Of a stretch of 64,000 nt of DNA, positions 31,940 to 43,912 are shown in pieces (positions within the stretch are counted from its first letter, which is position 1; each line of letters starts with the position of its first letter). The position numbers were made by a program, and so were the translations under genes. The notes below the pieces were generated by a model that was given only the letters and a program-made list of their open reading frames with translations, had not been told where the DNA came from and did not search any database. The DNA comes from Acanthosepion lycidas (taxonomy: Eukaryota > Mollusca > Cephalopoda > Sepiida > Sepiidae), in the NCBI GenBank assembly GCA_963932145.1, contig OZ010581.1:87441287-87505286 (forward strand). Reading direction: 5' to 3'.

Positions 31940-32760
31940 TTTAGATCTAAAAACACCCATAGTGCAGAAGCAGATATATATAAAATAAATAGCTAAGAGT
32001 CTTCTTCACAAAACATTGGGAAATATGCAGAAGTAAAAAAGGCGCCTCTATGAACACAAAGGGACCTTTTAAATAATAACAAATTATCTACTCATACACA
32101 GAAATAGATTTGACCACAATTTTGATATAAAAATACCACACTCATCAAAAGAGAAAGTAATTTACTCAGAAGTAAAATCCTCGAGTGTGGCGCCATCGAA
32201 TATTATCAAAATATCAATCTGCGTTCCGATTTTTTCCCAATCTCACCTTTCTTGAAGGAATTATTACATTCCCAAACCAACAGGTACAACAAATGTGTTG
32301 AAAAGTCAAAGGAAAATGGTTGAATCCATCATTTCAACTTTCAGAGATGTATAATACAAAAAACTTGTTTTCGTGTATACTAAATGACGTAATCTAATGT
32401 CTAAATCCCTAGACATTTCATTTAACCTGATGAATATTTATGAGCATCTTTAAATTTAAAAATTCCCTTTCGAAGATGCTATATGGTGTAATCTAAGGTT
32501 TAAATGCCTAGAGATTTCAGTTAACCTGTTGAATATTTATGAGCGTTTTTATTTGAAAAAAATTCCTTTCGAAGATGCTATATGACAGAAATTTTTCAGT
32601 TAAGTTGGTGAATATTTATGAACATTTTCAAATTTACAAATGTTGAGTAACTGTCCAATATATACCTGTTACCAAATAAAACCATTACATCTGCTTTGAT
32701 AAAGTCAATTAGGTGACGAAACGCGTCGTATAAAAACTAATTATAATTTTCCTTTTGACT
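31940..32760 (+). pseudogene. Decayed PLE-A relative: endonuclease and 3' end
   Basis: Translation aligns with the PLE-A endonuclease across several frames: AEADIYKIN (GIYRIN), then SSQNIGKYAEV (SSQYIGETCRS), LYEHKGTF, HTEI, TLIKRES and SSVAPSNIIKISICVPIFSQSHLS. Many stops make it non-functional. The 3' region has a ~110-bp tandem repeat (32,380-32,650) and ends with a hammerhead-like motif at 32,688-32,735 (TTGATAA, GTCA...TGAC, GAAAC, GCGTC). Confidence 0.75.
32380..32650 (+). repeat. ~110-bp tandem repeat, about 2.5 units
   Basis: The unit runs from TCTAA(T/G)GT(C/T)TAAAT through CCTAGA(C/G)ATTTCA(T/G)TTAACCTG(A/T)TGAATATTTATGAGC to TTCGAAGATGCTATATG. The third unit is shortened and diverged. 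Confidence 0.75.
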
Positions 32761-33122
32761 TTTCATGAAGAAGAAGGAAGTATATGTTGAATAAATGAAG
32801 AGAAGAGACATAAAAACTTAGCGAATTAAAAACTACCGCAAATAGACTGCTTTGACTGCTACAAACCTTTACACAAGAGAACAGGGTGTGTGAAATTCCA
32901 AAGCATTTTTAGACACCGAGCTTTTCATCAGTCAAGAAATAATTGTTTACGTGTGCAGATTAAATTGGTAACACATTAACAAAAATATAACAACACAAAT
33001 AAATACGCATTTAAATTTAAAAATGATTGGCCATCTGTTATACATATAATAACTTTACTAATTTTTAATCATTGAAATTGATAGTCTTCATAACTTTAAA
33101 AATGCATTTCAGGTAAAAATAA

Positions 33123-33134
33123 TATTGCAGATTT
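33123..33134. repeat. 12-bp target duplication, left
   Basis: TATTGCAGATTT just left of PLE-B copy 2; identical at 34,535-34,546 just right of it. Confidence 0.75.
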
Positions 33135-33369
33135 CTGCCTATATCTCTAAGATGAGGTATTATGATTACTTACATTATTTACATTATTCGGACTATTCAC
33201 AACCTTTCGGCTGTTGTACGCTCTGACTTTCTTCAGGTGATTGGAATTTCGAACCGAACCTTTTATTTCGTCCACCGGGATAGATTGTTCTATTTCAATG
33301 TGCCATGGCTCTTCTCGATGTTTCGATTATTTCCCTTTAACTCAACTCTCTGAGTTTGGTTCATCAATA

Positions 33370-33448
33370 CTGTGAACTCACAACACTTTGGATCTAATCA
33401 CTGGAACTAATCAACGTCGTTATCCATTGGGCCATGTGTCTTTGAGGA
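33370..33448 (-). ncRNA. tRNA-like module, PLE-B copy 2
   Basis: Minus strand: ACATGGCCCAATGGATAACG (A-box-like) followed by TGTTGTGAGTTCACAGT (B-box-like, decayed). Same place as in the other PLE-B copies. Confidence 0.5.
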
Positions 33449-33599
33449 TATATGTATAATTTTTGGGATTTATAAACCTAATGTCTCGGCATCATTTTTA
33501 CCAGTGCTCATATTGCAATTTTTCTGTTATTATTATTGCATTTTTACCGGAGCTTATATTGCAATTTTTGTTGTTATTCATTGCTTTTCTCTAGCACTA

Positions 33600-34345
33600 C
33601 ATATTACTGTTTCCCATAGTGTATTCATATCTATGCTTGGTCGGCTCAGGAGATTTTTGTGGCCTAGTATACGTGCTGATCCCTAAAGTTTTCGCATTTT
33701 CCAGTGATGCACTCTATTATTTCAACCTCATTCCACAGAGGGCAGTAGTCACATTTCCCTCCATATATGGTCAACTACGCCTGATTTTTTTATTTCTCCT
33801 TGTGTTACCGCTTTACGATATTCTTGCAGTCTTATCTTGAGAGGGTAGCCTGCTTCTCCGTTGTATTTGCTACCACTGCTACACGGGATGGCGTACACAC
33901 AGTCCTTAGTCATATTCTCCTTTTACTCGGAAGAACATCTTTTGAAGATTGTCCAGATCCCTTGTATTTTCTCCGATAATCCCTTTACAGAGGGTAGGCA
34001 GACTATTTTCTGAGTGCTGTTATCCTCTTAGACAATTCTATCCCAGTTTGTTGGAGCTGCTACCATGTATCCAGGTTAGTTGTTACGTTGTAAGGCACTG
34101 CTTATACTGACTATTTCTTGTTGGCATGTTTCTGGGTCGCCACTTAAGATTTTTTGACTTTTGCTGTAAGCAGCGCACGATCCCTTTCTTTACACTGTAT
34201 GGATGTTGGGAGTCGAAGTTGAGGTATTGTCCGGTGAATGTTCGGTTGCGGTATACGGATGCCTTGAAGCCCTGCTATGTTCGAGATAAGAGTACATCCA
34301 GGAAGGCGCGTTTTTTTGTCGCTTTCTCGCTCCATTATGAACTGT
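33600..34345 (-). pseudogene. PLE-B RT tail and endonuclease, degraded
   Basis: Minus-strand reading gives FTGQYLNFDSQHPYSVKKGIVRCLQQKSK (post-RT block), the yMVAAP...-type WIHGSSSNKLG and the endonuclease start DYGLCVRHPV*QW*QIQRRSRLPS. Multiple frameshifts and stops are present. The order matches copies at 11.6 and 53.3 kb. Confidence 0.7.
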
Positions 34346-34549
34346 ATCGATGATCCTATTGAGTTCCGGAAGAGGCATGGTTCGTGGAACTAGAAGAATC
34401 TAACCCGGTGGACGAAATAAAGGGTTTTGTTTGAAATTCCAATCACCTGAACAAGGGCAGAGCGTAAAACGGCCGAAACGTTGTGAATATGGCAATGAAG
34501 ATGAGAATAGCCCGAATAATGTAAATAATGTAGGTATTGCAGATTTGTT

Positions 34550-35465
34550 TTCTTTAGTGCTATATCTTGTCAGGTTAGTAGTGCGAAACCGCGATATTTT
34601 TAGTTTCTTTTAATCTATAACTAGAATTTATTCATGTCACTACATATGGAAGCTTTGCAACATTTGTTTATTATATTCTTTTCATTTAATGTGCTGTCTC
34701 CATTCAGAATGTGGGTGATCAGGCTCTGCGAAACTTCCGATCCATTGTAGCTCTTAGCAATGTTTGTTTCTTTTATCACCTCTCCCATGCGTGCCATCTA
34801 TTCATGCAATGTCGTTAGGTATGATACTCGCTGTTACCCCCTAACGTTCTTACTCTGAATGTGTCCTGTAATGAAAAATTTGCGCTCTGCCACAGAAATT
34901 GAAACTGTGTCACTCAGAGCAGACGGAGCTACCGTTTAGCACGGCACGCCTTATAGATTTGGTCAAATATCGTGCTTTCAATCAAAAGATCTGTCGAAGT
35001 TTTTCATATCTGCCAAGTTTCGTTTCCAAAAATGGTCAGCCTAGCACTGTCGTCATTTTCTGTCTTGGAGTATTAAAAATGGCCACACATCAGGGTGTGA
35101 TGAAGGAAAAACCACCGCCTGCATTTCCTTCAGCCAAACAGCAAGTGGCATTTGTTCCCTTTCAGCTTGCTTGATTCTCTTTGTAAGGAATCATTCAATT
35201 TTAATCTCTTCTCTTCCTGTTCATTTTATTTATCTATTTTCGATTACATTTATTAATTCTATTAGTTTTGAATAATGTTCTTTGAAACCGAAGCGAATTT
35301 TAGCTTCCCACCTCTCATTTTTCTTTAGTTCTTATTTTGAGTTCTTTGTTTGAATATGAAATCCTTGAAATTATCATGCTAGCAGCGGACAGTTAACTCA
35401 ACGGCGTATAACGGCCATGATGTGTCTTTCTTCCCTCCACCGAAATTCATGTTGGCACTTCAACT
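34550..35465. other. No gene recognised
   Basis: The open frame 34,899-35,174 (91 codons) shows no domain, signal peptide or homology I know. 34,700-35,180 has slightly higher GC and may be an old repeat. Confidence 0.4.
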
Positions 35466-35468
35466 AAG

Positions 35469-35469
<1 letters not shown>

Positions 35470-35530
<61 letters not shown>
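35470..35530. repeat. (TA)n tract
   Basis: TA dinucleotides, about 60 bp. Confidence 0.95.
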
Positions 35531-35534
<4 letters not shown>

Positions 35535-36019
35535 GATATGTTTGGTGGTACAAAATTTTATCACTGCCTTCAACAGACAAAAATTAGTTTTCTTATTGCC
35601 ACTCGTGATAATAAAAAGTAAAAAAGAAAAACGGGCCAACTAACTGGTTTCGTACCTCGCTAAACAGAGCTAATTCAAGGTAAATAGAGTAAATTATATG
35701 ATAAAAAAAAAACAGGGAAAACGTTTATTGGTGGGAAGAAGAAAGGAAAAAAAATATTTAAATGGTAATTAGTTGGAGGCCTAATATAAAGTCCTTCTGT
35801 TTACATAGAGAAGGCTTTATTGATAGAATATTGAGGGTTGTACAGGCCCTACTAACATTAGTTATGTTTAGTTACTTTGTGTTGATATTTAGTATGTTTA
35901 TTGCGTTCACCCCCCTCCCTTCTCATATTTAATCATCCATAAATTTTTATATATGTATTTTATTATGAAGAAATTTTTAATATCATGGGGTGCGTGTCAA
36001 TAGGTCCCCCTGAGAGGAT

Positions 36020-37090
36020 GTGGTATTATGGTGCATGAAGGATTGATTGGTGATGGGCGAGTTTTTGTGGTGAATGTGCAAATTCTAATGCACTTAACAA
36101 TAACAGAGAAGCTCGACTTAATACAATCATCCCTGTCAAACCGTGAAGTGAAGTTCGTCCTTAATGGGTTCTCCTCCAGCTCCTTTATCACGAACACTGG
36201 TGTTCCACAAGGCTCTATCTTGGGCCCTACACTGTTCTTGATCTTCATCAATGACCTTCCCGATGCCATCAGTTCTGTGGTTAACTGGGACAGGAAATGG
36301 CTTGTAAACTTTAATACCTGCAAAACGAAACTGCTCATCTTTACCCACTACAGAGAACCCTCCCTACCTCCCATCAGAATGGCTGATTCCCAAGTCCTCA
36401 AGAGCGCCTCGTTACGCCCGCTTGGTTTCAAGTAGTCCGCTGACATGAGGTGGAATAAATACATTGAATCAATAGCTTCATCTATCGCAAGGAAGGTTGG
36501 TTCTCTATGCCGTAACAGAAAGTTTTTCTCGCCTGAGTTCATTCTCCAAATCTATAAATCTTCATCCGTCCTTGCATGGAATATTGCTCTCATATATGGC
36601 CTGGTGCCCCCATTGTACGTCGCGAGATCCTCGACAAACTCCAGAGACGAATATGCAATGTGATAGGTCCTGATCTGGAATCTAGTCTACAGTCGCTTTC
36701 TCACAAACGTTCCATGGCTTCTCTCTGTTTCTTCTACAAGAATTTTCACGGCAACGGTTCCGACGAGCTACTTTCGCTGGTTCCCAGACTGCATAAATTT
36801 AAGCGAGCTATTAAGCTGGCATCTCGGTTCCACCTTTTCACTGTCGAAGTGGTGTAACTGTTTCTTTTACTCAAACAGCTTCTTTTCTCGCACGTCCCGG
36901 AACTCCCTTCCCCTTGCTTCCTTCCCCGATAACTATAATATTCAAATATTCATGTGTAATGTCAATCGACTTCTGATACCTTGATCTTGTTCCCCGCCCT
37001 TCTTTGTATCCTTTCCTCAAATACTCTTTACTCTTTATCCTCTGTAAACCCTTAAGTGCTAGTCGCAATCACGCCTTGCTTGGGGTGAAT
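36020..37090 (+). pseudogene. Jockey/CR1-like LINE, catalytic block deleted
   Basis: The frame at 36,028-36,435 includes LIQSSLSNREVKFVLNGFSSSSFITNTGVPQGSILGPTLFLIFINDLPDAIS and then jumps straight to VVNWDRKWLVNFNTCKTKLL. About 35-60 residues with the YADD motif, present at 23,009 in the related copy, are deleted in frame. Further frames: MRWNKYIESIASSIARKVGSLCRNRKFFSPEFILQIYKSS, MEYCSHIWPGAPIV, RICNVIGPDLESSLQSLSHKRSMASLCFFYKNFHGNGSDELLSLVPRLHKFKRA. Stop codons and a frameshift after 36,435. Tail ends near 37,090 in an A-rich stretch. Confidence 0.88.
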
Positions 37091-37158
37091 TGCTTAAAAA
37101 AAAATAAACGGAACACCTACTCAAATCAAATATCCACTAAATGTAACATTTAAAGTGA

Positions 37159-37199
37159 TAACAGACACACACACACACACGCATACACACACACACACT

Positions 37200-37266
<67 letters not shown>
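37159..37266. repeat. (CA)n-(TA)n compound microsatellite
   Basis: CA repeats about 60 bp, then TA repeats about 46 bp. Confidence 0.95.
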
Positions 37267-37268
<2 letters not shown>

Positions 37269-37289
37269 TAATGTGCATTCAGCGTTGTT

Positions 37290-37570
37290 TATGCGTATCT
37301 GTCTAGTCGGAGTTCTAACGTCTTCATCAATAACACAAAATTCATAAACCTGCTCTCCAATACTCCTTCTATTAAACTCGCAAACAAATTAGTCATCCCT
37401 AATACTAGGATCGTTACCACGATCTCCAAGACAATCGGGGATATAATTCGGAAGAAAAATAAACCCAACGACAATTCAAATACTGGCATTTATCAAATAA
37501 ATTGTTTCCAATGCAAAAATGTTTACGTGAAGGAGATACCATACTTCTACTAAAAGCTCGAGAGACTTGC
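37290..37570 (+). pseudogene. PLE-E GIY-YIG endonuclease remnant
   Basis: Plus-strand translation: SNVFINNTKFINLLSNTPSIKLANKLVIPNTRIVTTISKTIGDII, then NSNTGIYQINCFQCKNVYVKE. GIY, a CxxC pair and YV(K) in place of YIG mark a Penelope-type endonuclease. The frame breaks right after, and DKRDLSRIASN-like sequence follows in another frame. No RT part is present, and the element begins near the (TA)n tract. Confidence 0.7.
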
Positions 37571-37754
37571 ATTTAGACAAACGACCTCTCTCGTATTGCA
37601 TCTAACTTATATCTATCTAATACAATGAATATATGCTTAAGAAGATAAACCATAGATTAAAACGAAGTTCCCAACGGGTGCGCTAACAGAGCGCACAAAT
37701 ATGAAGACATTAAAACACCCACTAGACCTATGGTGGATAATTGAATGAAAAAAA

Positions 37755-37800
37755 AAATGTAGCGCTTTTCAGCATTCAAAATGACTTCATCAGCCTAAAA
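37755..37800 (-). ncRNA. Hammerhead-like motif, minus strand
   Basis: Minus strand: GGCTGATGA, AGTCATTTTGAATGCT, GAAA, AGCGC. The CUGAUGA and GAAA boxes are intact, stem II pairing is weak. It points opposite to the PLE-E endonuclease, as expected for an inverted end module. Confidence 0.4.
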
Positions 37801-37809
37801 TAACATTTT

Positions 37810-38690
37810 TATTGATGTAATTATATATATGTAGGGAAAAACCCTAATATGCAAATATCGCTTTTTTTTTTTAAAGTAATATAACAATTTAATATTATTC
37901 GCATTTATTATTTTTTATTTCATCTATACATGTATAAAGAACAGTTGTTTATGTCTGTGTGTCCGGCTAAAACTAAAAAAAAAACCCCAAAAAACTACAA
38001 TATTATGACAAAGTAAATATTAATATACACTCATTATCACCCAAGCCAGCTTTTTGTAAAAAAATATCATCGTATCATTTGTATTTACGAAGATATTTTA
38101 AAATTAAAATGCATTAGAATGAATTCGAAATTCTCGGAATTAAAATGTAAATACGAACGGTAATAATTCTTATTCCAGATTAGGATTACTTTCCGAGTTT
38201 AATTTTTAATTTGCTAAACGCTATACATGCTGCTGGAATTTAATTTGAGAACAACAATTTTACAAGTTCACATTCTCGCTATTTTTTCTATCCTCACTCC
38301 AACCTCTTTTTAATTCCAAAACCGGCTCCCAAGGCCTTGATTCTTATCAGAAATAAGAATATATTTTCTGACTAACGAGAGAGCTGAAATTCCACCACTA
38401 TTATTCTTTCCATGGTGCCATAAAGTCTTTCTTTGAAAGCAACATTAACTGAGTATTTATGTTAGTATTTAAGTCGAAAAATTAAGTTTCTTTTTGAAAA
38501 ATATATGGGGATGCTCAGCCCACTAAGCAAAGTATGGTATTGGTAGTGTGGTATTTTTCTAAATTTGGTTATTTTGTGGCAAACCGAAAAGAAAATTGAA
38601 GTTTATTTTTTAGAGATTGAATAAGAAATTATCTTTCATAAGATGTCTGGAAAATATCAATAAATTATCAATAATAAACTATTATTCAAT
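37810..38690. other. No gene seen
   Basis: AT-rich, non-coding. Confidence 0.5.
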
Positions 38691-38725
38691 TTTCCGAGCA
38701 ACGCCGGGTATCACCGCTAGTTTAT
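38690..38725 (-). repeat. Element terminus CTAGCGGTGATACCCGGCGTTGC
   Basis: The reverse-complement relative of the sequence after the (TA)n at 5,941. It probably marks the end of a dispersed element covering part of 38,400-38,720. Family unknown. Confidence 0.4.
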
Positions 38726-39224
38726 TATACAGATTATGATTATCATATTTATTTGATATTATTGTTTATTATTATTTCTTTAAACTTTTTCCACAGTTAC
38801 CGTTTTGTTTTCTCGATTAGTATTCATTTGTTTTTGTACAACTAACTTGAAGATTGTTTGTCGTATTTTTACTTTCTGCTTTTGCTTACTTCCTGTTATT
38901 TTTATCAACAAGGCATTTTCTACTCTCGTTCATGTTTTATCAATTGGTAGTTAAGGTTTTATTACTGTGAAAAGGGTAGTATAAATGATTTGATTTTATA
39001 TTAAATATTGACTTCACAATGTCTGATTTTTTAAGTCTTAATTAAAATTAACAAACATTTCAATATTTGCGCTAATTTATGTATGTACTATTTCGTAATT
39101 TGTCTTGTTTTCTAGTGATTTTTATATATTAAAAAATGTATTTTTTTTAGATTTTAAAACACGTTATATATATAAATGTTTATATATGTACATTATATCT
39201 GATTCAAAGATTGTCATATCCGGA

Positions 39225-39640
39225 AGTGATAGTGGGAACAAACTCCCATTGACGATAAAATGCTTCAGTGGCCTGTGTCTCACAAGCGGGAGAATGGGTG
39301 AAGACGGAAAACCAACTTCTTTGGGTAGATGGAGCTCCACAGCTCAGGAAGGTAATTCATCTAGGGGATAGAAAACCCTGATTTTAAACGTCCGCTGCCT
39401 TGCGGTCATATTCAAAACACGGAAAGGATATGGAAGTAAATCAAGCGGAATATCCGGAGTCAACACTGAAAACTTTATGGCAACTCCTGCACCAAGGAAG
39501 TCCCCAAATATAATACCCTGTATTCCTTAGGATGTAAGCCATGTAGTCTGGGCAGCACGCAACCTCCAGACATCATTGCCAGTCTAGGAGAAGGAAAACT
39601 CTGAATTCAAACCACCCGATTCTTTTCGTTTTGGTTATAA
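39225..39640 (+). repeat. LINE-like untranslated repeat
   Basis: Includes CCGCTGCCTTGCGGTCATATTC and CCAGTCTAGGAGAAGGAAAACTCTGAATTCAAA, the latter shared with 10,720-10,800. No protein domain. The 88-codon frame at 39,105-39,371 is not recognised. Confidence 0.5.
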
Positions 39641-39888
39641 TTTCTGAGAGAAGAGAAAAAGGAACCGGTAAGTCATTGCATTATTCTGCTTTGAATGTCA
39701 CCATGAAGCAAAATTGTGAGATGGAGGGGATTGGTAAAGACAGCGACTCAAAATGCGCTATCTGAATAAATTTCCTCCACAATATAGTCATAACTCCATC
39801 AATAAAAACATTATTTTATCATGATAAAATCCTTTTGAAACATGAAACACTTTACATCGATTTTGTTTGTATTTTATGACTAATTTAC

Positions 39889-39892
<4 letters not shown>

Positions 39893-39968
<76 letters not shown>
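39893..39968. repeat. (TA)n tract
   Basis: TA dinucleotides, about 75 bp. Confidence 0.95.
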
Positions 39969-39971
<3 letters not shown>

Positions 39972-40188
39972 GGGTGCTCAAAACTCATTTGCCTCACCCA
40001 ATTCTGAGCGTCTGATAAATAGACTTTTTAATAACTTTTTTTGTAAAGCTGTAATATTTTCAGTACCTTTTTGTGTATGTACGTGTTTTTGTCTGTGTGC
40101 ATACAAACATGTCGTTGCACATGTGTCGGAAATATATATATTCTAGGTGATATACTTCATATGATAATTAGAAAATAAATAAAAAATA

Positions 40189-40189
<1 letters not shown>

Positions 40190-40263
<74 letters not shown>
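40190..40263. repeat. (TA)n tract
   Basis: TA dinucleotides, about 73 bp. Confidence 0.95.
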
Positions 40264-40265
<2 letters not shown>

Positions 40266-40269
40266 GTTT

Positions 40270-43200
40270 GTCTCTGTGTGTATGTATGCGTGCTTGCACC
40301 GTGTGTTGTCTCTTTGAGATTGCACGAGTGCATGCGTACTGTGGCTTCAAAAAGAATCACCGAATCAAAAATAAGATGTGAATGTAAATATAGTAACAAT
40401 CGAAATTCAAAGTCAAATGGGTACTGTGTTCACTTTCTCGCCAGTATGTCACTGGAAGAGAAAGTCGTGTGAGTTCGTATTCTCCCTGCACAAAGTGAAG
40501 GAAATGTTGTCGGAAGGTAATAGGGGACTATATCCTTATTTCCTCCCTGGATATCACTAAGTTAGTAGTGTTCAGTTGAAAAAAAAATACACCAATTTGA
40601 AATGTAAATAGGCAGGACCTATGCATAATGGAAAGTTCAGGTAAACTCCCCCTACCGGCAGTAACGTGACATTTTGAATGTCAAAAAAACAAACAAATCA
40701 AAGGGACATAAAAAGTTAATATTCTTTATCCCAATGGATACAAAAGACAAAATAATTGTTGTGGAGCTCTCCCCTTTTTACATGAGATGGACTCGTTCAA
40801 AGTATACATATACTGACAGAGAGAATACCTGCTGTTGAGCTAAAAGAGCTTTACTTACAGAGACTTGTACATATACTTTCTACTAACCCGCATTCCTGGA
40901 CTACTAATCTTCACTTCAAGTCTGTATTCTTACGTTTAATACACTTATTTTTATATCTCAATTACTGGCGTTGTTTATTTATTTGTCCAGGATTCCATTC
41001 ACGGAATCCACAATAATCTTACTATAGACAGTTACCCTCACCAAAGAAAAATCAAACAAATCTATCTTTTCCCCATTTATTTAGCTGTCTTACATTTTGT
41101 ATATTAATGTATATAAATTTGTGCACACTGTAAATTGACGCAATTTGTTTTTTCTTTAAGCTTTTGTTGCTGCTTTTTCTATTTCCACATCCACCCGCAA
41201 ACTCTCACACACGTCTCTTTTCTTTTTCATTTCTGGCGATGACCTTGGCGATTTTGCAGTACAAAGATATACTCGTCTTTTTAAATGAAGAAAGGTACCC
41301 ACATTTTAAATGTGTGACTGTAAATGTTACATTTCGTGTTTTTGCGATAGCAGAGGGAAATAAATAAGGGAGACAAACTCGTAGGTAAGTAATGAAGTAG
41401 AAGGTTTACTACACGAAGCTACACGTAGCAACTGACCTAGTGCTAACTCTCCTCAACTTCGCTTAACTCTGCTTATTCGCATAAACGGATGATTACATTC
41501 ATTTATGTCCTATATGACAGTAAATAACTTTTAACTATTTTTGAACTCAGAAATGTTATCAAGTTTTTCATAAATCATGCTATTCCAAACCCCGGCAATA
41601 ATGATCAACATTAAAAAAAGAAAGAAGTAAAATGTGCATGTTGGCCTCTTAATTCTCAATAAAATTAAGGTTATCCTATTCTTAGAAATGTCACTCCCTC
41701 TTTCCATTAACGAATGGCATTGGGTAATAGATTATTTGTAATGTATAAAGAATTCTGATTTCAGGAAATTCAACTACAATGTTTAATTGGAACAGGGGAA
41801 GTTTTCGCCCGAGACCAAATAGCAAGGAAGCATATCACAGATTCAATGCTTCAGGACTATAGGAAATAGAATATGTTGCATCAAAAAGAATTTTAGTCTC
41901 CCAGAATTGAAAAGAAAATTTAATGTCTTTCGTAAGCAGTGTTTTATAATAGTCATTTAATGAAAAATTACACAAATTTATACATCTTTCCTGCGATCAC
42001 TTCAGACAAATATTTAAATATGTTATCAAGTGCATTATTCTATATTTAAGAATAATAAATGATATTTGAAAAATAACAGTTTTAATTTTATTTTGGCGTT
42101 GTTAAGCTAATATCTTAGATAGTTTAGAAAATAGAACACAACAATGATCAATTTGATTAATTATGACCATGAATTTCGCATGAAACTTTTCTTCAGTTTA
42201 AATAAGAAATACTTATTACTGTTCGTGTAATCTATTTCAATAACGCAAATTTTTTATCTCATTATAGAGGCTGAAGAGCGATCGGACGTTTAGAATGGCT
42301 TCCAAATTCAACCAATACTTTCTTCAGTAGATAAATAAACCCGATTCATACATGCATATTTTGGCCGCCTTTAGTGATTATGTTTTTGCTTTGGTTGCTC
42401 ACCGGGAATTCATTTCGATTTAAAAAAAAAAAAACTTTAGAAATGTTACGTGTTTCAGCTGAAATATTGGCGCAGTGCGGATATTTCGCTTTTATGACGA
42501 AACTTTCATCATGTCATTCGGTGAATATTTAAAATTTTCCAACCGGAGATGAATAATGATTACTGTTCTGCTTCAGCAAGCTTTTTAGTGGCATATTTCA
42601 TGTTAGATATCATGTATTAGTAAGGAGAGTTACTCTGTGGAAACTATTCACAATATACAATAGATTACAATAACCTTCGAAAAGATAAATATTGTTTTGG
42701 AGACATTTCAATAATTGCTGAAGTTGAAAGCATTTTTGTATAATAAATAATAGTTGTATCTACGTTGTGTTTGCCAACGCCAACCGACATCTGTAATCAG
42801 TATGATGCGCTTTAGTTGAGTACAAGGCTGGATAAATCCATAAATGTCTTGATTTTCAGAAACAAAACATATCAGAATTAGGAGAAACGCTAAAAACAAT
42901 TAAACATTAAAGATACTTTTGGATGGTATATACAATTATACATCATATCTTTAAATTATGTGTATTTGATTCCCGTCTCAAAAGCCCATGAAATACAGAA
43001 AGGCTACTTAGTAAATTGGTTGAGGTGCGTCTACTGAATCATGCGTCCGTAAGAGATGGGTAACGTTGGACAAAAGGGAGATTTTTGTTCTTGATACACC
43101 ATCCTAATACATAATACTCACAACTTTCTTTTAGTTGTAAAACTTTTTAAACGTTACGAAAATGGTAAAGAAGTGAAACAAATTATTTTTCTTATTTCAT

Positions 43201-43900
43201 TGCAATCTGAAAAAATGACTCTTCGTTGAGATCCTGTGGGATATCTCTTACAAATCTTGATTGATACTTTGGATATTGACGTTCTATTAACTATATCTTT
43301 TAGTAATGTTATATCTTTCAAAAGATGTTTTGGTGAGCATCTCAGACCCAGCAATCACTTGACTAAGTGTGCCAGTAAGTATTTTCAAACTTTTCGGGAA
43401 TAGATTGCATCAGATGTTTGAGGTCCAGTTATAACTGGATGAGAGAGGTTGGAATAAATTATAGAGGTTGGCAGGTTATTGTTAACATAAAACGTATCTA
43501 TTCGTTAAAAGATTGTTTGTCTTCGATATTTAGACAAATGATATGTAGACATTTGATGTACTAATGAGATAGATTTATTAGTTTGAAATTAAATGAATTC
43601 AAACAAACAAACGTTTTTACATTCATATAAAATATGTATGTAATGATAGCAAAGCGGATGTAAAGAATTTGAACTGCAATCAATCCTAACAGCAATATAT
43701 TTACGTTAAAACCTTACATTGTTAAATAATTATGAAGCCGTTTGGTTGTGCATAACAAACAAATAGACAATCTTTTACGACCATTTCGGAAATGCAAACC
43801 ATTATGGTCACCGTGGTTTCATCTATTGATTCAACACCATCGGAAATCTACATGTCAATAATAGAAAACGAACTTTTGAAAAAATTCGACATAGAGCAAC
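40270..43900. other. No gene recognised
   Basis: 3.6 kb of mostly AT-rich DNA without a frame over 70 codons and without repeats I can match in the window. Confidence 0.5.
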
Positions 43901-43912
43901 AATTTATACCGA

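Larger units (their letters stand above)
33135..34534 (-). mobile_element. PLE-B copy 2 with inverted end modules and duplication
   Basis: Minus-strand Penelope-like element, 1,400 bp. The 3' end is at low coordinates: hammerhead-like motif near 33,212-33,240, tRNA-like module at 33,370-33,448, coding remains 33,600-34,345. The 5' side, 34,380-34,534, is an inverted copy of the 3' end (CTGAACAAGGGC...CGGCCGAAACG). The longer left arm starts CTGCCTATATCTCTAAGATG, as in copy 1. A perfect 12-bp direct repeat flanks it. Confidence 0.85.

Noticed and set aside
34899-35174. 91-codon frame as a small gene
   Set aside because: No known domain, no start context or conservation visible; left as unrecognised.
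39788-40399. Several open frames of IYIYIY type (also at 20.1, 21.8, 23.1, 45.8, 59.1 and 62.9 kb)
   Set aside because: They are translated (TA)n and (CA)n microsatellites.
42480-42540. TGATGA...GCGAAAT on the minus strand as a hammerhead
   Set aside because: The stem II region does not pair convincingly and flanking stem I is absent.
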